Below, in pieces: positions 49,270 through 62,559 of a DNA stretch of 64,000 bases; within the stretch, counting starts at the first letter, position 1, and the number at the start of each line of letters is the position of its first letter. The notes under the pieces were generated by a model, which worked only from the letters and a program-made list of their open reading frames with translations, was not told the DNA's origin and searched no databases. The stretch is taken from assembly GCA_000226015.1 (NCBI GenBank), contig JH154463.1, forward strand, positions 190,460-254,459. Direction: 5' to 3'. A program made the position numbers and the translations under genes. Source of the stretch: Mnemiopsis leidyi. Its lineage: Eukaryota > Ctenophora > Tentaculata > Lobata > Bolinopsidae.

Positions 49270-51441
49270 AAGTTTAATCTTCTTCATATTTGCTGTTTTG
49301 AAGGGTTGACTCTGAACTTGACGGATTTGTGACAGCTACACCAAAGCTTTCTTGATGCCATTGATCTTGTAAACTGGCTCCACCGTCCTTGAGACTAAGT
49401 GACATGCTCGATCAAACTGCATAGTCTGTTAGAGGACTTTGAAAAGCTCTGAGAACAATTGGAAGGGAATATAATATCATGATCTCAAGTATAAAGGATC
49501 AGTCGAACATGACACAGAGGCACGTGCAGACGTTTTAAGACATGTTCACAAAAAACCTGTTTAGTGACCGTGGAAAACTTTACAAAAAATCTCATACCAG
49601 GTGCGATAAATGCTGGGGCCCTTGGAATTTATGAATATAATTACAAGTGTCAAGAACACCTGACATATTAACCTTCCATTCAAGGTCAAGGGATGAATCA
49701 GTTCATGAAGCTAGGCTTTAGCTTAATCGGACAACATTACACGATTCGTTGAGTGAAAGTGTATAACTCGGCTGTACAAATGCTGCATGTATCAAATTGT
49801 TAATTACAGTTGTAACAGACTATTTGGTATTTGATAATTTATTATTTTAGTTTTATTTCTAAGTCGTTTCATCTCTCAAGCTTTCTAACTGAAGGCAAAA
49901 AGCAAATTTGTGCCCATTGAACTATTTTTCGCACCATTACCTTAGAAATCGTCGACGTCATATCGACACTAATTCAAATTGGCCCTTGAGCTGGTGCTTA
50001 TTTAATGTGAAATTGATCTAACTACACCTCCGATATTATTTGATAGCCAGTTTTAAAATCACTCAAATTTCAAGGCTGATGTTTTCACTTTATCTGTTAT
50101 AAATTTTCAGAGCCAAAAACCAACTGTTCTTCACAGCTGATACTACAGAATACGCTACGGTAGAAGTGCTTTGCTTTCAGTTTCGAGGCCGATATTTTCA
50201 CAGTAGCTAGCACTAGCTCTTGTAATTGCAATATACACGTGTTTTTATAAGCATATAATCAGACAGCAGATTTTAATCAATTTAATCCAAAATTATAGTA
50301 GCTGCTGTAAATTAGAGGAACGTAAAGTTAAACTTAAAGTAAAATCGGACTAACATTTCATCTTCTTACTGAATTTGGATTTCAGGCCCATTAAACTATA
50401 CAATTCATTAATATTGCTTTGTTACCAGATCAGCCGAACTTTGATTACTTCAAAACATAAATGTTGAGGACTGAGATTGATACAAATACACACACCCGTA
50501 GAGATGTAAAAACTTTTATTAATGTTATTTATATCGCACGATGTACTGTTTTAGTCGATAAATTGACCCACCCTGAAGACGAGGTTATTTTTAATAAAAA
50601 GTTCTGCCCCTGGCCCTACTATTAGATTAAATTTCTCACACCTTCCCAGCCTCGTGCCTCGAGTCTATTGCGAAACAGCACAATTTTCACTCACTTCGTT
50701 AGATTTCCATTCAAGCCCGCAGACAGAATGTAGAACGGCTTTTTGATTAAGTTTAACTAGAAAATAAAAGTCTACAAACAGACCGTCAATTCTAAATTTC
50801 TGAGTGCAGCTGACTGTCCTCGACTAGCCGAGCGATACAAAACCAGCAGATGGTCGGACCGCTGAGTCTGGACCATCACGAACTAACTTGTGACAAAGGC
50901 GTTTAACAGGTCCTTGAAAATTGGTTATATCTCATCCTTTGTTCATTGCTCAACCTTGTTACAAATACAGGTAAACGCAGAATTAGGAACAACTGGCGCT
51001 CTTCCGTGAAGGGATGTTTTCGTTAATTGTTGGGAAGTGTGAGGACACTTTCAATTGGTTTAGCAGTTTTCTCTCGTTTGACAAGAGATTCCAACATCCT
51101 TGGATATGAAGTAAAACTCATGCAGTTGTTACTTTCATCAAGATGAAAATGTTCATCAGGGGGTTTTGAGACTGTTTCCTAGGTTCATTGAACAATTATT
51201 TACTTTTGATTGATTTTCGAAAAAATTTTCGCTTGAACTCTTTGCAGCTGGTTATTTTATAGAAACTATAAGCATCAAAATTCAAAATCGGTATCAGTTT
51301 ACGAACAATGATCCCGGAAGAGTGACTAACGAGGAGAAAAATTTTTACAAAGGAGCAGAAATAGTCACATTTGAACGATTTTAATCAAACTTTACGGTTT
51401 ACTAGGTCAAAATTTTGAGACAATTAGTCCGATCAGTCAAT
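49270..51441. other. Intergenic, UNC93 to MFS carrier
   Basis: About 2.2 kb, AT-rich. It should contain the UNC93 3' UTR and the promoter of the next gene, but I found no clear poly(A) signal or promoter motif. No coding sequence or repeat is visible. Confidence 0.5.
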
Positions 51442-54400
51442 ATGCCGATGATACCACGGATCTCAAATAGAAATTGGAGCTTCCTTGTGATTGCATTGTG
51501 TTCATTAGGCGGACATGCTGTAAATGTGATCCCATTTTCATACGGAATATTGCAGGTAAATGAAAAAAAATCGTTTTTAATATAAATTTTAATGTTACTG
51601 CAAATTCCGGCCTCACTTCAAGTGATCCTTTTTGGATTTATAATTTTGTTGTTGGTCCCTAATACCAATTCTCGCTGCACTTCAGGTTTATATTTACTCT
51701 TATCTGTACGAGGCAGATGACACCGTTACAAAGGCACAAATGCACATGCATGCACCCTTGGTGCTCGGCATGGCGACCGGAACTGCGTGGTCTTTCGGTT
51801 TGTTTGTTGTAAGTATTCGTGATCAAAACAAAGTATAACGTCATTGAATTTCAACATGGACATGTACTCTTATTCATTGTTATTGATCATATGATCACTC
51901 ATGTGGTTAATATTGAAACGATATAAACCTTCTTCATACGGGTAGTTATATTGCGCTCAAGCTGTAATCTCTATAAGGTAGTTAGTAATCCTAACCACCT
52001 TATTCCTTCAGAAATATATACACCCGGTGATATTGCATGTTGCTAACGGTCTAGCACTCAGTGGATGGATGATACTTCTCTACTTCTTTACCAATAACTA
52101 CATCGTCATCACAGTTGCTATGGGTACAATTTTGTTAACTTTTGTCACTAAAAAAGGCAACTGTAATTATACTAATAGTGTGATTCGATTTTAACAATTT
52201 TCTCAGAAGAGTCCTCAACTCGTCCCAGCCTCATTCAAATTATGATTATGTGAGTTAACAATCAATAGACAATTGTATTTGATCCGAAATGTACAGAATT
52301 CTTTCTATCCCTTTTGTCGTTTACAAGAATTCATTGAATCCCAAATGGTTAATTTCAGCATTTGTTGGATTTCACCTGGGTCAGCTACACATTTTCTTTT
52401 CTCAAAGAGTCACCGAAGAAGGCAAAAATCGTCCCTCGGCGGCTAATGGGTTTTATGGGTTTTGGTTTGGAGTAGCTGGTGTTTGGGGGAATCTGCTGGG
52501 GTTTTTCTACTTCAACCCAGACAACCTGGAGTCAACAGTCTTCAGTGATGCTAGCGGGAAAAACGGGTAAGTTAGATTCCAGTGCAACCTAAATGTATTT
52601 AAGAACTGTGAAATATCTGTTTACCATGATCGTGACGTCATGACTTAATACTTACTCACTTAAATTCATTTCCAAAGAACGGTGTTCAAACAAAAGGAGA
52701 TACTAGATAGAGTACCAACGTTATGGCTAATTCTCACAGGAATACTTTTTATCTGTTTTCTGCCGGGTTACTTCGTTATCGGTTTGTATTTCTTATCATG
52801 TCTGAAACTCAAATTTCAACTCTAAATACAGAGCAAATGAGTTTCCGTTTTCGTTGAATATCGAATGAACAATTGAACATGACCTGAAACATAAAAGGCA
52901 AAGGGAGTTGGTTGAATCATGGTTGAATGAGCTGCACCTCATCTCATCAATACTGAAGTTCCCTCTTTCCATCAGGAATCACACGAAAAGGTAGACCAGC
53001 TTCAGTTCGGTCAGCCAGGTTCCCCTCCAAGAGACGGGACAGATCTAAAAGCGTTATTTCCCGCGTTGTTGAGGATACATATGGTCTGGAGGATGAAAAC
53101 TGCGATGGCGCTCTAGCTTCAACAGGTAGAACCTCCTTTCGAAAAAGTTTCTGTTGAGAGAGATAGAGATAGAGAGAGAGAGCTCTTTAGAAAGCAAGGC
53201 ACCACCCGACTCCTAGATAATAGATATGTTAGTTTTATTATAATGTCGACGGAGATGCTCTTGTATTAAATGAAATACTGTCATCGACATACGGATCTTT
53301 CTACAGCTGAGTCATACAAATTAATGATCAAATCAAATAACTATTTCAACCTTATGTCCTAGTAAGTGTTAAGTCATAGTTATGAGTTAGTGTCTTAACC
53401 CCCACTCAGTGTCTTCCTCTCTATCCCTACTTTCAAAATCAGGTGCAATTAGACAGAGGGTGAAGAGCGTCTCTCCGATAAAAGAAGTCGAAGCCCAAAC
53501 AAGTGGCTCTGATGTCGGTATCATTTCAGGAGTGGGCCTGGTACTTTTCACGACAATGGTAAAGATCTTTCTGATTTCTTTAAGACAGTTAATATTACTT
53601 CATCTCATTGAAATGTGTTCAAACTGGTAGGAATCATTGTCCTTCATTTAACGCTAAGAGTTTCACTATTATTCCACACCCACAGGTAGGAATTGGAGTC
53701 AGCAGTCTCTGTGCGTTTGAGCTGTTCAAAGAGTTCGGAATGAGTGGGGATCACGATGCATCAGATGACAAGTTTTTCAATCTGGCCGGTCTCATCATTC
53801 CTATTGTTGGAGCGTTTGGCAGGATCGGGTGGGGGTTGCTAGGAGACAAGGTGTCATACAAGATACTGTTTATTGTGGGGAACGTCGTGAGCGTGATTCT
53901 TCAGGTATACATACAACACTTAAATTTTCATGGCCATATTTTTACCGGGATATCCAAAGTACACTAAATACATATTTAGTAATACGGTAAACTGTATAAA
54001 GCGATTTATGCACTTCCGAAGATTCAGATTAGGAACATCAGGAGAATATTCAAGTTTAAGGAACTTCAAGCTAAAGAAGTTTTGCTAAAATTTACATCCT
54101 GACCCTGTCCCCCTGTAGGTGTGCATGGCTCCTGGTCGAGTTGACAAGATGCTGTACGTAGCTATAGTTTCTGTTTTAGCGATAATGCCGGGAATGGGGG
54201 CTCTACTGCCTCCAGCTATCAAGCATTTCATGGGTACAAAGGATATCGGTCTGAAGTTCGGACTGGTTCTTACTGGAGAGGTCAGTTTTTATTTTCCTAC
54301 TTCAATGTTTATCAATTTTTTTGATTTTTAAAAATACTAATATATACAGAAGCTCTCGTTTCTCACCAAGTGATAGAGCACACTTTGGATGATGAATTCA

Positions 54401-54733
54401 CTTAATGGTCTAGACTGTTATATAAGATTTTGGCCCGATAAAATAAGACCTATTCACCTATATAAATCTCTAAAAGACCTACATAAGCCTCTAAAAAAAG
54501 GAACTGTTGTTCAGGTGGTTGGTTGTATGTACTACCTGCTCTTCGCGTCCGTTCTACGGAAACATCTCTCTGACATTGTCCTGATGATAATCCTGAGTAT
54601 ACCCAGTGCTCTAGCACTGCTGCCCGCTATATTCTTCTTAGGAGGAAGGGAGGGGGAAGAGCAGAGTACTGTTTTAGAAAACAAATCTGCTGCTAACAAC
54701 TATAATTCGGTCGTTGAGACCAAACATAGCTGA
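51442..54733 (+). CDS. MFS carrier, oxalate/formate-antiporter type
   Basis: Ten exons: 51442-51555, 51686-51808, 52012-52123, 52359-52566, 52678-52781, 52976-53125, 53443-53558, 53686-53904, 54119-54280, 54515-54733. All are phase-consistent, giving 508 residues. The first half gives six hydrophobic helices (GGHAVNVIPFSYGILQVY, VANGLALSGWMILLYF). A long basic, Ser-rich central loop (about residues 220-300, KRRDRSKS) follows, then six more helices. The post-TM loop GAFGRIGWGLLGDKVSYK is the MFS motif-A equivalent (G-R-x-x-W-G-x-x-x-D) typical of OFA/monocarboxylate-related carriers. It is a multi-pass membrane solute carrier; the substrate cannot be read from sequence. The C-terminal tail is short and cytosolic. 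A poly(A) signal lies at 54811. It runs in the same direction as the UNC93-like gene but has no evident functional link to it. Confidence 0.85.
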
Positions 54734-54810
54734 ACTTAATGTCTGTAAAGCTTGAAAGCTGTTATTTTGGATAACAACTTAACTTTAGGTTGCATTTTGC
54801 TGTTGCTAGA

Positions 54811-54816
54811 AATAAA
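54811..54816 (+). other. Polyadenylation signal of MFS gene
   Basis: AATAAA lies 78 bases after the MFS stop codon, at a normal distance. Confidence 0.65.
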
Positions 54817-55000
54817 AGTGCAATCATCCATTTTTGAGGGCTGACTCGAATCAGCATTCGTAAATTTTTGTGTTACGCAATTTAATGATTTATCGTATAG
54901 TGTATTTTTACGGCCATGTACGCTGAATATGTTGATTAATTTGATGACTTTATGATAGACAGAGAGTCTGATTAAACTTTTTCTGGTGGTTTGACTTTGA

Positions 55001-55411
55001 ATGAACTTTTTAATTATGAATCATGTACCATTGGCCAGCCCTCGCCCCTCACTCGATCTATCACAAATAATTGCTATTTGTTCTCAAAATGGAAGAAATA
55101 GGATTGATGAAATTGAAATTAATAAGAATACTGAACTCAAAATCGTACTGGTTCACATAAGATTTGAAATTCAAGATTTATACGATTACAGTTACATTGA
55201 CTCTGTAGTCTGCATACATCAACACATCATGGAATTAACTTCAGTTTGGAGCCCTGTATTAGTCACGATCGAATTTAAAGAAACAGATTTACTTACATTC
55301 AACAAAAAATTAGATTTAACTTTAAAGTTCTCATTGTACGATGACGATTGTACAAAATTGATCAGGCTTACTGTTATAAGAATCGGACCAATTATGTATA
55401 ATTATGTGTGA
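55001..55411 (+). CDS. Hypothetical 136-residue ORF between convergent genes
   Basis: An ATG-initiated frame in the gap between the MFS carrier and the acidic Ig protein. The product alternates polar and hydrophobic residues like a beta-rich protein (VLVTIEFKETDLLTFNKKLD), with three Cys and no signal peptide or known motif. The same reading frame reopens at about 55439-55729 and runs into the 3' end of the minus-strand gene. It could be a small gene, a decayed one, or chance in AT-rich DNA that is 3' UTR of the opposite gene. Neither strand shows splice sites that would join it to a neighbour. Confidence 0.25.
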   Translation: MNFLIMNHVPLASPRPSLDLSQIIAICSQNGRNRIDEIEINKNTELKIVLVHIRFEIQDLYDYSYIDSVVCIHQHIMELTSVWSPVLVTIEFKETDLLTFNKKLDLTLKFSLYDDDCTKLIRLTVIRIGPIMYNYV

Positions 55412-55652
55412 CATGCCATATAGCTGAAAGCCAGAAAAGTGTCACAGCTTGTTCATTTACAAAATGTTAGCACAGAAATGTTAGTTGAACATGCAATTGA
55501 AATTAAAAAGGTTAAAAATTATGTCAGCTGCAACGCATTGGTCTGTACAGTGCACATCATATCTTTTTCTTCCTTCGTCGAAAAAGCACTACAACAGATT
55601 TCATTTTTCTTTAATCATAAGAATATTAGTATCTCCCTGAAGACATTAACTA

Positions 55653-58600
55653 TCATCTCCTGTTCTGAGTCTTATTGTTCACTGAAAATAATGATCCGAG
55701 GGAACCCAAAGACCCGATTGAGCTCATAGATTTAGTCCTCTTATTTTTACTGCCTTTCAAAGCAATGTTGATATCCTGTCCCTCGCTCGCCTCATAGTCT
55801 AACATGTTCACTGTAAATTTGTACCATCCGCTGTCAGCTAAAGTAGGACTCTTTATCTTGAAAACAAAGTAGCCGTTGATAAATTTGGGTTGGACAGAAA
55901 GCAGATCTTCATCTTTGTAGAGTCGAATTGAAGCATTGCTCTTGATGTCCTGATCTCGAAGTTCGAATCCTCGGAGTCTTACCTTGCAAGCAAGAGCAAA
56001 GCTTTTACCAAGGACGGGATCATATTTCGGCCACTTCGTTTTAAGGAATAGTTTTTCTTTTGAGTCTATCGTTAAGTTCGGATCTGTGTTCATGGTGGTG
56101 CTCAAATCATACGTTCCTAAAGAACTTGAGTTGAGAGTTTGAGATTGAGGCGACTCTTCCGACTGTTCCTTACTGCTAGTTGTTTTGTCTTCAGTGATTT
56201 CATCATTACTATCCTGAGAAAGCGAAAGGATCATCAGAGCGTGGCTACTTTCTTGACGAATAGTGTCAGGTTTCCTCTCTTCTTCGCGATCTAATTCCTT
56301 TACATCGACATCTTCACTGACAACGCTATACGAGGGTAGCCCGGCAGGACTCTCAGCCGGAGGTTTTGGACTCAAGGTTGGCGGTTCTGGAGTCGCTTCT
56401 TCGTCCACCTCTGCAGGTTCGATCGAGGGTGTCCTCATATCCTCACTTGGTTCAGCTGAAGTCATTCTGGAGAAGTCCTCAGTAACCTCGGGTGAGGGTG
56501 TCCTGCTATCAGCTGTTTCTGAAGCAGGTTCAGGAGTTGCCCCATCAGCGGACTCCTCTTCGCCTCTCGCCACGGTGGATTTGGAGGAGGATGATGACAG
56601 AGATCTGAGCTCGTCCTCGATATCGTCTCCTGTCATGCTGGCAGTACTGCCTGTCATCATGTCCAGTATAGACTGCATGGCATCCGATTCGCAGAATCCC
56701 TCCTCTTCTGACAAGCTGTCTGAATCGGAGCCAGCTTCAAGAAGATCTGGAGTGTTGATAACCGTGATGTTTTCAATCGCAGGGGAAACGTCTGGAGTAG
56801 TTGAAGTCTCATCCTTCGGGGTCTGTTCACAGATGACCTCTGGTTTTGTCTTGTCGATCACCAGATATCCTTCTTCAGGCGCATTTGTCTTATCGACTGT
56901 GTGGGAATCTTCAACGAGGCCTAGAGCTTTTATATTTCCTACTGAAGAGGATTTCTCTGTTAACAGTAATAGATCGGTTTCAGGAGATTCCTCGGGGGTA
57001 TTAACAAGTTTTATCTTATCAATTGTTGGAGATTCTTTTGACATTGTCACAGCTTGTGGGGCATCTATTTCGGGGTTATCTTCATAAGTTAAGACGAGTT
57101 TTTCAGCTTCAACAATTTCTGTGACTTCCGTTAAATCAGTTTTTCCATCGCCATCGGAACCAGAATCTTTATCTGAAGAAGAAGAACTCGCTATGCTTGA
57201 CTGCGATATTTCAATGGAAAGTTCTTTGCTGAGTACTCGGTTATCAAGCGGTGTGCTTTCTAGTGAATTGGTTTCTGAAGCAATTGCAAGTGTTCCATAT
57301 GGATTTTCTTTGTCAGTTTCAACTAACACTGTTTCCGTAAGAACTGTGACATTTTCTACTTTGGCAATTTCCTCAACGTTCTTTGAAGCACTTGATGTTT
57401 TTGATGAAAGACTTGATTCTGAACCAGATTTTAGGTTGCTTGATGAGCTACTAGACCTTGAAACAGGCTTGTGAATAACTGCTTCAATTTCAATAGCGGG
57501 AGATCCCGACACCTTTAATGGTTCCTCGTGAGTGGGCTCAGAGGACTGGATTATTTCGTGTGGTATCAGAAATGCACTTTCATCTTTTACAGCAGTTAGA
57601 TCTTCGGTATTTTGAGAAATCTCGATTTCTATTAGTCGAGTTACTTTGTCGGAACCTGACGAAGATTTTCTGCTGACATTTATTTCGGTCACCTCTTCAA
57701 GATTGATTTCTGGATGCACTGCTTCTTCTGTAGAAGAACTTGAGGATGAGGACTTCCTGCTTGCACTTTTGATATCTGTAAGATCAATCTGTGGACAATC
57801 ACCTTCATTTTCAGAACTCGAAGTAGAAGGTTTTAAACAACCAGCTTTTACATACATTTCTTCAATATCAATTCTTGGAATTTCGGTCTCCATCTCAGAA
57901 TTACTGGACGAGGAAGATTTTCTGCTAATAATCTTGTTGTCAGTTTCCACGTGCTTTAGTTGAAAGTCTGGAATATCAGATAACAAACTGAATGTTGTGT
58001 TCGTTATACTGATCTGATTTTCCGGTTCAGTTTGGGTCGTTTTCTTCGGGTTATCTTCTAATTCTAATGTTTTCTCCAAAGCAATTTCTATCTGTGAGTT
58101 TACAAAGTCTCTAACTTCTTGGTCAGTTATCCTGTCATTTGGCGTGATATCAAAATTTTTCTCGATTGCTTTTACCGTCAATATTTCAAGATTGCTCTCA
58201 GAGGTTTCTTCCGGATTTAGAGATCTTTCCTCACTGCCGGAGTCTGAGGAAGAGCTACTCGACTTTCTGCTAGAGTTACTGGACAGGATAACAGACAGAG
58301 GGATATGAATATCTCCGGGAGCTGGACTACATTCCTCGTGCGAATGTTCCAAGACAATCTCTGTTGTGTATAGATTTGAGTGGTTTTCTTCTGACAAATT
58401 CAGATCAGGAGTTACGATTTCCAGATCGGTTTCCACGACCTCTACGCTGTTATTTAAGCAATCATCAACACTGAGCGACCTTTTCATTTCGTGGAAACGT
58501 CGCATGCTTTCCCTCAAATCAGATGCTGAGCATATTGAGGAATCGTCGCTTTCCACTTCTTTAACAGCAGCAAATTGTTGCTCAACGCATACCTCGTATA

Positions 58601-61600
58601 ACTCTGAATCTGATTCGGAGGAGGAAGAGGAGATTGAGACTCCAGAGTTCCTTCTCAATACAGCTTGAGGTGGGGTAATGGGCTCATCAGCATCGTTGGG
58701 AACATCTGGGGAGAAAAGAGTGACATCATGATCGTTTGTTGACACTTGGTCATTTGAGACTTCGTGTTCAACTTCTAACTCTTTCAACTCAACCCTGCTA
58801 TCTACAACCGGATCTAAATTTTTCAAAGCTGAAATATCAATTTTGACATTTTCCTTTTCTGCATCACAAGGATCCAGAGTGACTTGATCAACTTCTTCAA
58901 CGACAGGATCCTCTTCGAATTTCAATCCACCGTTCAAGCTTATCGATGGGATTGACTGAGGTTCTTCATCAATCTCGATTTTCCCGCTGCCCTCCTCAAG
59001 CCGCTGAGGAAGTTCTTCTTTTCGGTCTTCTTTCGCTATGGCATTCATTGTTTCTTTTTGGTCCAATTCGATACTCTCTGATAGCAAATCAATATCCGTC
59101 CTCTGCTTTACATCACCAATGTCCTCCGATAGATCCTCGCCAATTTCAACCTCTTCTGGTTTTATCTCAAGCTCAGGTCTAGGTTGTTCATCAGATGGTT
59201 CTACACTCACATTCATTACATTGTTGTCTCTTATAAATCCGCTTGGGTTGAGGGGCACTGTAACACCTTCGTCTGAAAGTAACCTTTTCAGATCGTTCCT
59301 CAACTCAACCTGATCTATTTCGTTTTCTGCTGCGATTCCTTCTTGTTCTTTTTCAAGCTGAAGTTCAACATGGACGATAGGTTCTTTGTTCTTAGCACTG
59401 TCGACATAATTCGATGTGCGTCTTCTTTTTATCTTGATTCTCTGACCTTCAGCACCCTCAAACGAACTGTACGAGGAGTTTGAGCTAGAGGTTGAAGAAG
59501 AACGTAAAATTTGCTCAGCTTCTGAATTGCTTTCTGCTGGAATTGGTTCGATTACTGAAGATTTCGCGCATTCGTCTGCCACAACATGATTAAATTTCTC
59601 AAATTGTGACAAAGTTAAATCAAGGTCGATGTTTAGAGGTTTTTTGGAACTTACAACGACTTCAGAATTAAAATCGACTTCATCAGGGGTCAATATAGAA
59701 TCTGTTGAAGAAGACGCCAGCCCTTTTTTATCTTTATTATCTGAATCTAGGTGTTCTGGAACAATAGGTAAAGCTTGACCGTCGCAAATTAGCGAATTTT
59801 CTGCCTCTTTCTTGATCTCAGGGGGTTCAACTTGATCTGTGAGTGGGTATTCGGTTTCATTAAGATTAAATTCAACTGAGGGCGTAAATTCGCTGTATGG
59901 GATCACCGGTTCCTCAAAACTTGACAATGATAAATCTACATTAACCTCTGGCGCTCTTTCCCTTTGAACGACTTCTGGGTTTGACTCCAGTTCATCGGAT
60001 GTAAGTAATGAATCTACCGAAGACTCGGCCAACTTGCAGTCTATCCTTAAGGATAAGTCCTCTGCATCGCCTGAAGGTAGGTTTTCCCCTAAAATTGGCG
60101 TCGTGTTGACTGTTATTGAGGCTGGCACTCCTTCATCATCTTCAACGATTGCCCCTAATGTTTCAGCTGCCTCGTTGGAAGGTTCCAGTTCTGGAGGAGA
60201 GGTGTGAAGAGATTCGTCTCGTACAAATACTTGTCCTAGTTCGGCTAAGATTTCTTCCCTCTTTACTCGATCATCATCCGACATAGGTTCATCTTTTTGG
60301 GGATTTTCTTCCACTTCTTCTATCATTTTTAACTCTTCAGGTTTCTTAGGCTGGTTAATTTCATAAGAATCATCAAGATCTTGTAGTTTACTGTCGGTCA
60401 CATCTAAGCTATCATTTGAGGTGTCAATTCCTTGAACTGCGATTATCTGATCTGCATCAACAGTTATCTCTATTGTCCCGAGAGTAAAATCATCTTCCAC
60501 GATCTGTGACATCTTTGAATCAACAGGAATGTCATCTTCAAGCTTGACATTATCTGTATGAGCTAGGTCTGGTCCCTCAGATCGACTAAGAGGTGCAGCA
60601 TCAGGTTTACCCTCTCCTGATAAATTGCCAACCGATTCCGAGACTTTTGTGGTCCCAACGTTATCAGTATTAGGGTGATCCTCTAGAAGAGGAGCTGAGT
60701 GAACAGATATCATGACCTGTGGTGTAATAAAGACGGAAGGTTCTGGATCACTAACCAGAGACTCAGCTGATAGCTCCTCGCAGGTTTCACAACCCGTTAT
60801 CTCGTGGGAGATCGTCTCTGTCGTCTCCTCCGTGATCTCATCTTCAGTCGCCTCTTTGTGTTCCATAATCTCGTCTTCAGCCGTCTTTTTCTGTTCCATG
60901 ATCTCATCTTCAGTCGTCCCTTTCTCCTTCGAAATATCATCTTCAGTCTTCTCTTCCTGCTCCAAAAGTTCTGATGCCGTGTGAGGAATGACTTTTTGTG
61001 GGGTTGGCTCTAGAGGTGGTTCCACTGTAATCATCTGGACCAATTTATCTTCTACCTCCGGCATGCTGGAAACTGACATTTCATCGAGCTCCCGAGAAAC
61101 ATCAGACAAAGACTCACAATCCAAAATAATACTACTTTGTAAGCTGACAGGAGTGCCTACCAAATCTTCAATGTGGTATCCGTCCTCCGTCATCTCAAAA
61201 CCCTCCTGTCCCTCCAAGCCAGTAAGCAGGTTGGTTATCGAGTTCATAGTCTCGACAACTTTCTCGGAGAGAGCCTCGCTGGACTGCCGTTTTAGCATCT
61301 CCAGTTGAGACTCGGAGTGAGGATCAGAATTATCTTTGACCTGAGTTGTAGGACTGGGGGTGGAGGGTGGGGTGTCTGGGTGGGTAAATGTGTTCCTCTC
61401 TCCAACAACCTGAGGAAAGTGACGTTGTTAGGTAGGTGGGATCTTTATGTGGTTAAGGTTGGTTATTTAGAATGGAGGATTTAGTGGTTTTCTGTTGACC
61501 CGATTTTGTCTAGGGCATTATTGAATAAATTGAGAGTGGACGGGCGATGCGCGTCTAGAAGTAGAATTTCTTCTGGCCTGGTCGCCAGGCCAGAAATGCG

Positions 61601-62559
61601 TGTGAGCGCGTGATGGACGCGACGGTAGGTTATCATTATCATTATCAACCTACAAATTCAGAGTAACACTGCATTTCAAAATGCCTTTGCTTTTCAAATG
61701 ACGATACGCGTATTTAAAATGATGAATATACCATAACAACAGACTCAAACTACAAAATGTACCTCATAATTGTTACTACTAAGGATCGAGTCGCTACTGC
61801 TATCTCTAAGGTCCGTGATCAAGTTAAATTGTACCATCTCGCTTAAATTTCGAACTGGAAAATCCACACGATGGAACAATTCCGTGCCGTTCAGAATTTC
61901 CGCTTCTTCCGGAGATAGATCGAGAATAACTTTGTCTGGATCGACCGCTGGATGTATTCTGAAGTAGCAAATTGTTTGTTGGTGCGATCAAAGAATAATT
62001 ATAAATATAAAGGAGGGGTTTGATTAATTATTGATAATCCAGTGAACGCGGTTTGAGGAAAAAGAAACGATTTAAAATGGTCGTAAAGAAATTTGATCAA
62101 ACTCAAAGGAATAACTTAAATCTCTTCCGCCAATAATATATAAAAACAATATCAACAATTTAATCTTCCTTAGATGGAGTGTATTTCCCCGTACTTATCA
62201 AAGCAAAGTCCAAGTTTGTCAGTAACTTTCTCCACGACATCTTCTATATCAGAGAGACGGTCTTCACCCACTTCCATCTCCTCATCTAAACAGAACACGT
62301 CGTTTTAAAATTACGAGTTTTAAAACTTTTGGCCTCATTACAATGTGAACGGTGTATAAACTTAAGCGTCATCAAATTTCGTATTATGTGGTTACCATCA
62401 ATAGCAGTATAGTGTTAGCTCAAGATGAATCTAACTAAGTGACTTTTTCAAACTTGCTGGCGCGACCGAACACGAAATTTATAAAACCTTACCTGATACG
62501 GATCCAACTTTCAGTCTACCAGTACCGCAGTTAAGTTCAGGCTGCATGCCCGCTTCCAT
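55653..62559 (-). CDS. Giant acidic Ser/Glu-rich protein with C-terminal Ig-like domain
   Basis: Five exons on the minus strand: 62559-62493, 62285-62195, 61958-61763, 61409-55653, preceded by no other coding exon found (so four coding exons, the first starting MEAGMQPEL). Phases agree at every junction. The product is about 2036 residues, 1918 of them in the last 5.76 kb exon. Most is acidic and disordered. TEDEI(M/T)E-type repeats lie at 60805-60970, RKSSSSS-type blocks at 57420-58300, and paired SxDSLLT-x-DE...LSLSSFE segments near 59600-60000. At the end (about residues 1900-2000) is an I-set-like Ig fold with a B-strand Cys and the F-strand DSGWYKFTV, where the second Cys is missing. Ig domains without signal peptide or membrane helix suggest a cytoskeletal or myofibrillar protein. 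RKSS blocks fit basophilic-kinase sites. The family is not recognised. Confidence 0.82.
57420..58300 (-). repeat. Coding repeat: RKSSSSS-type phospho-motif blocks
   Basis: Within the giant exon, at least five blocks of (S/V)SRKSSSSS or close variants are each followed by an acidic stretch with PEI(D/N)-(I/L)-EE. Spacing is roughly 35-60 residues. Each offers Arg-Lys-Ser-Ser, the signature of PKA/PKC-type sites, with downstream Ser clusters suited to CK-type phosphorylation. The repeats are divergent at DNA level, so they are old. Confidence 0.75.
60805..60970 (-). repeat. Coding repeat: four acidic ~12-residue units
   Basis: The units read KTEDDISKEKG, TTEDEIMEQKK, TAEDEIMEHKE and ATEDEITEETT in succession near residue 260-310. 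The 36-base DNA unit is still visible (CTTCAGTCGTC/GATCTC words), showing recent in-frame expansion. Confidence 0.85.

Noticed and set aside
56263-57087. Plus-strand open frame of 274 codons, Ser/Gly-rich
   Set aside because: It is the antisense of the acidic exon: Glu/Ser/Asp codons read backwards become Ser/Leu codons without stops. The same applies to other plus-strand frames between 57121 and 61308.
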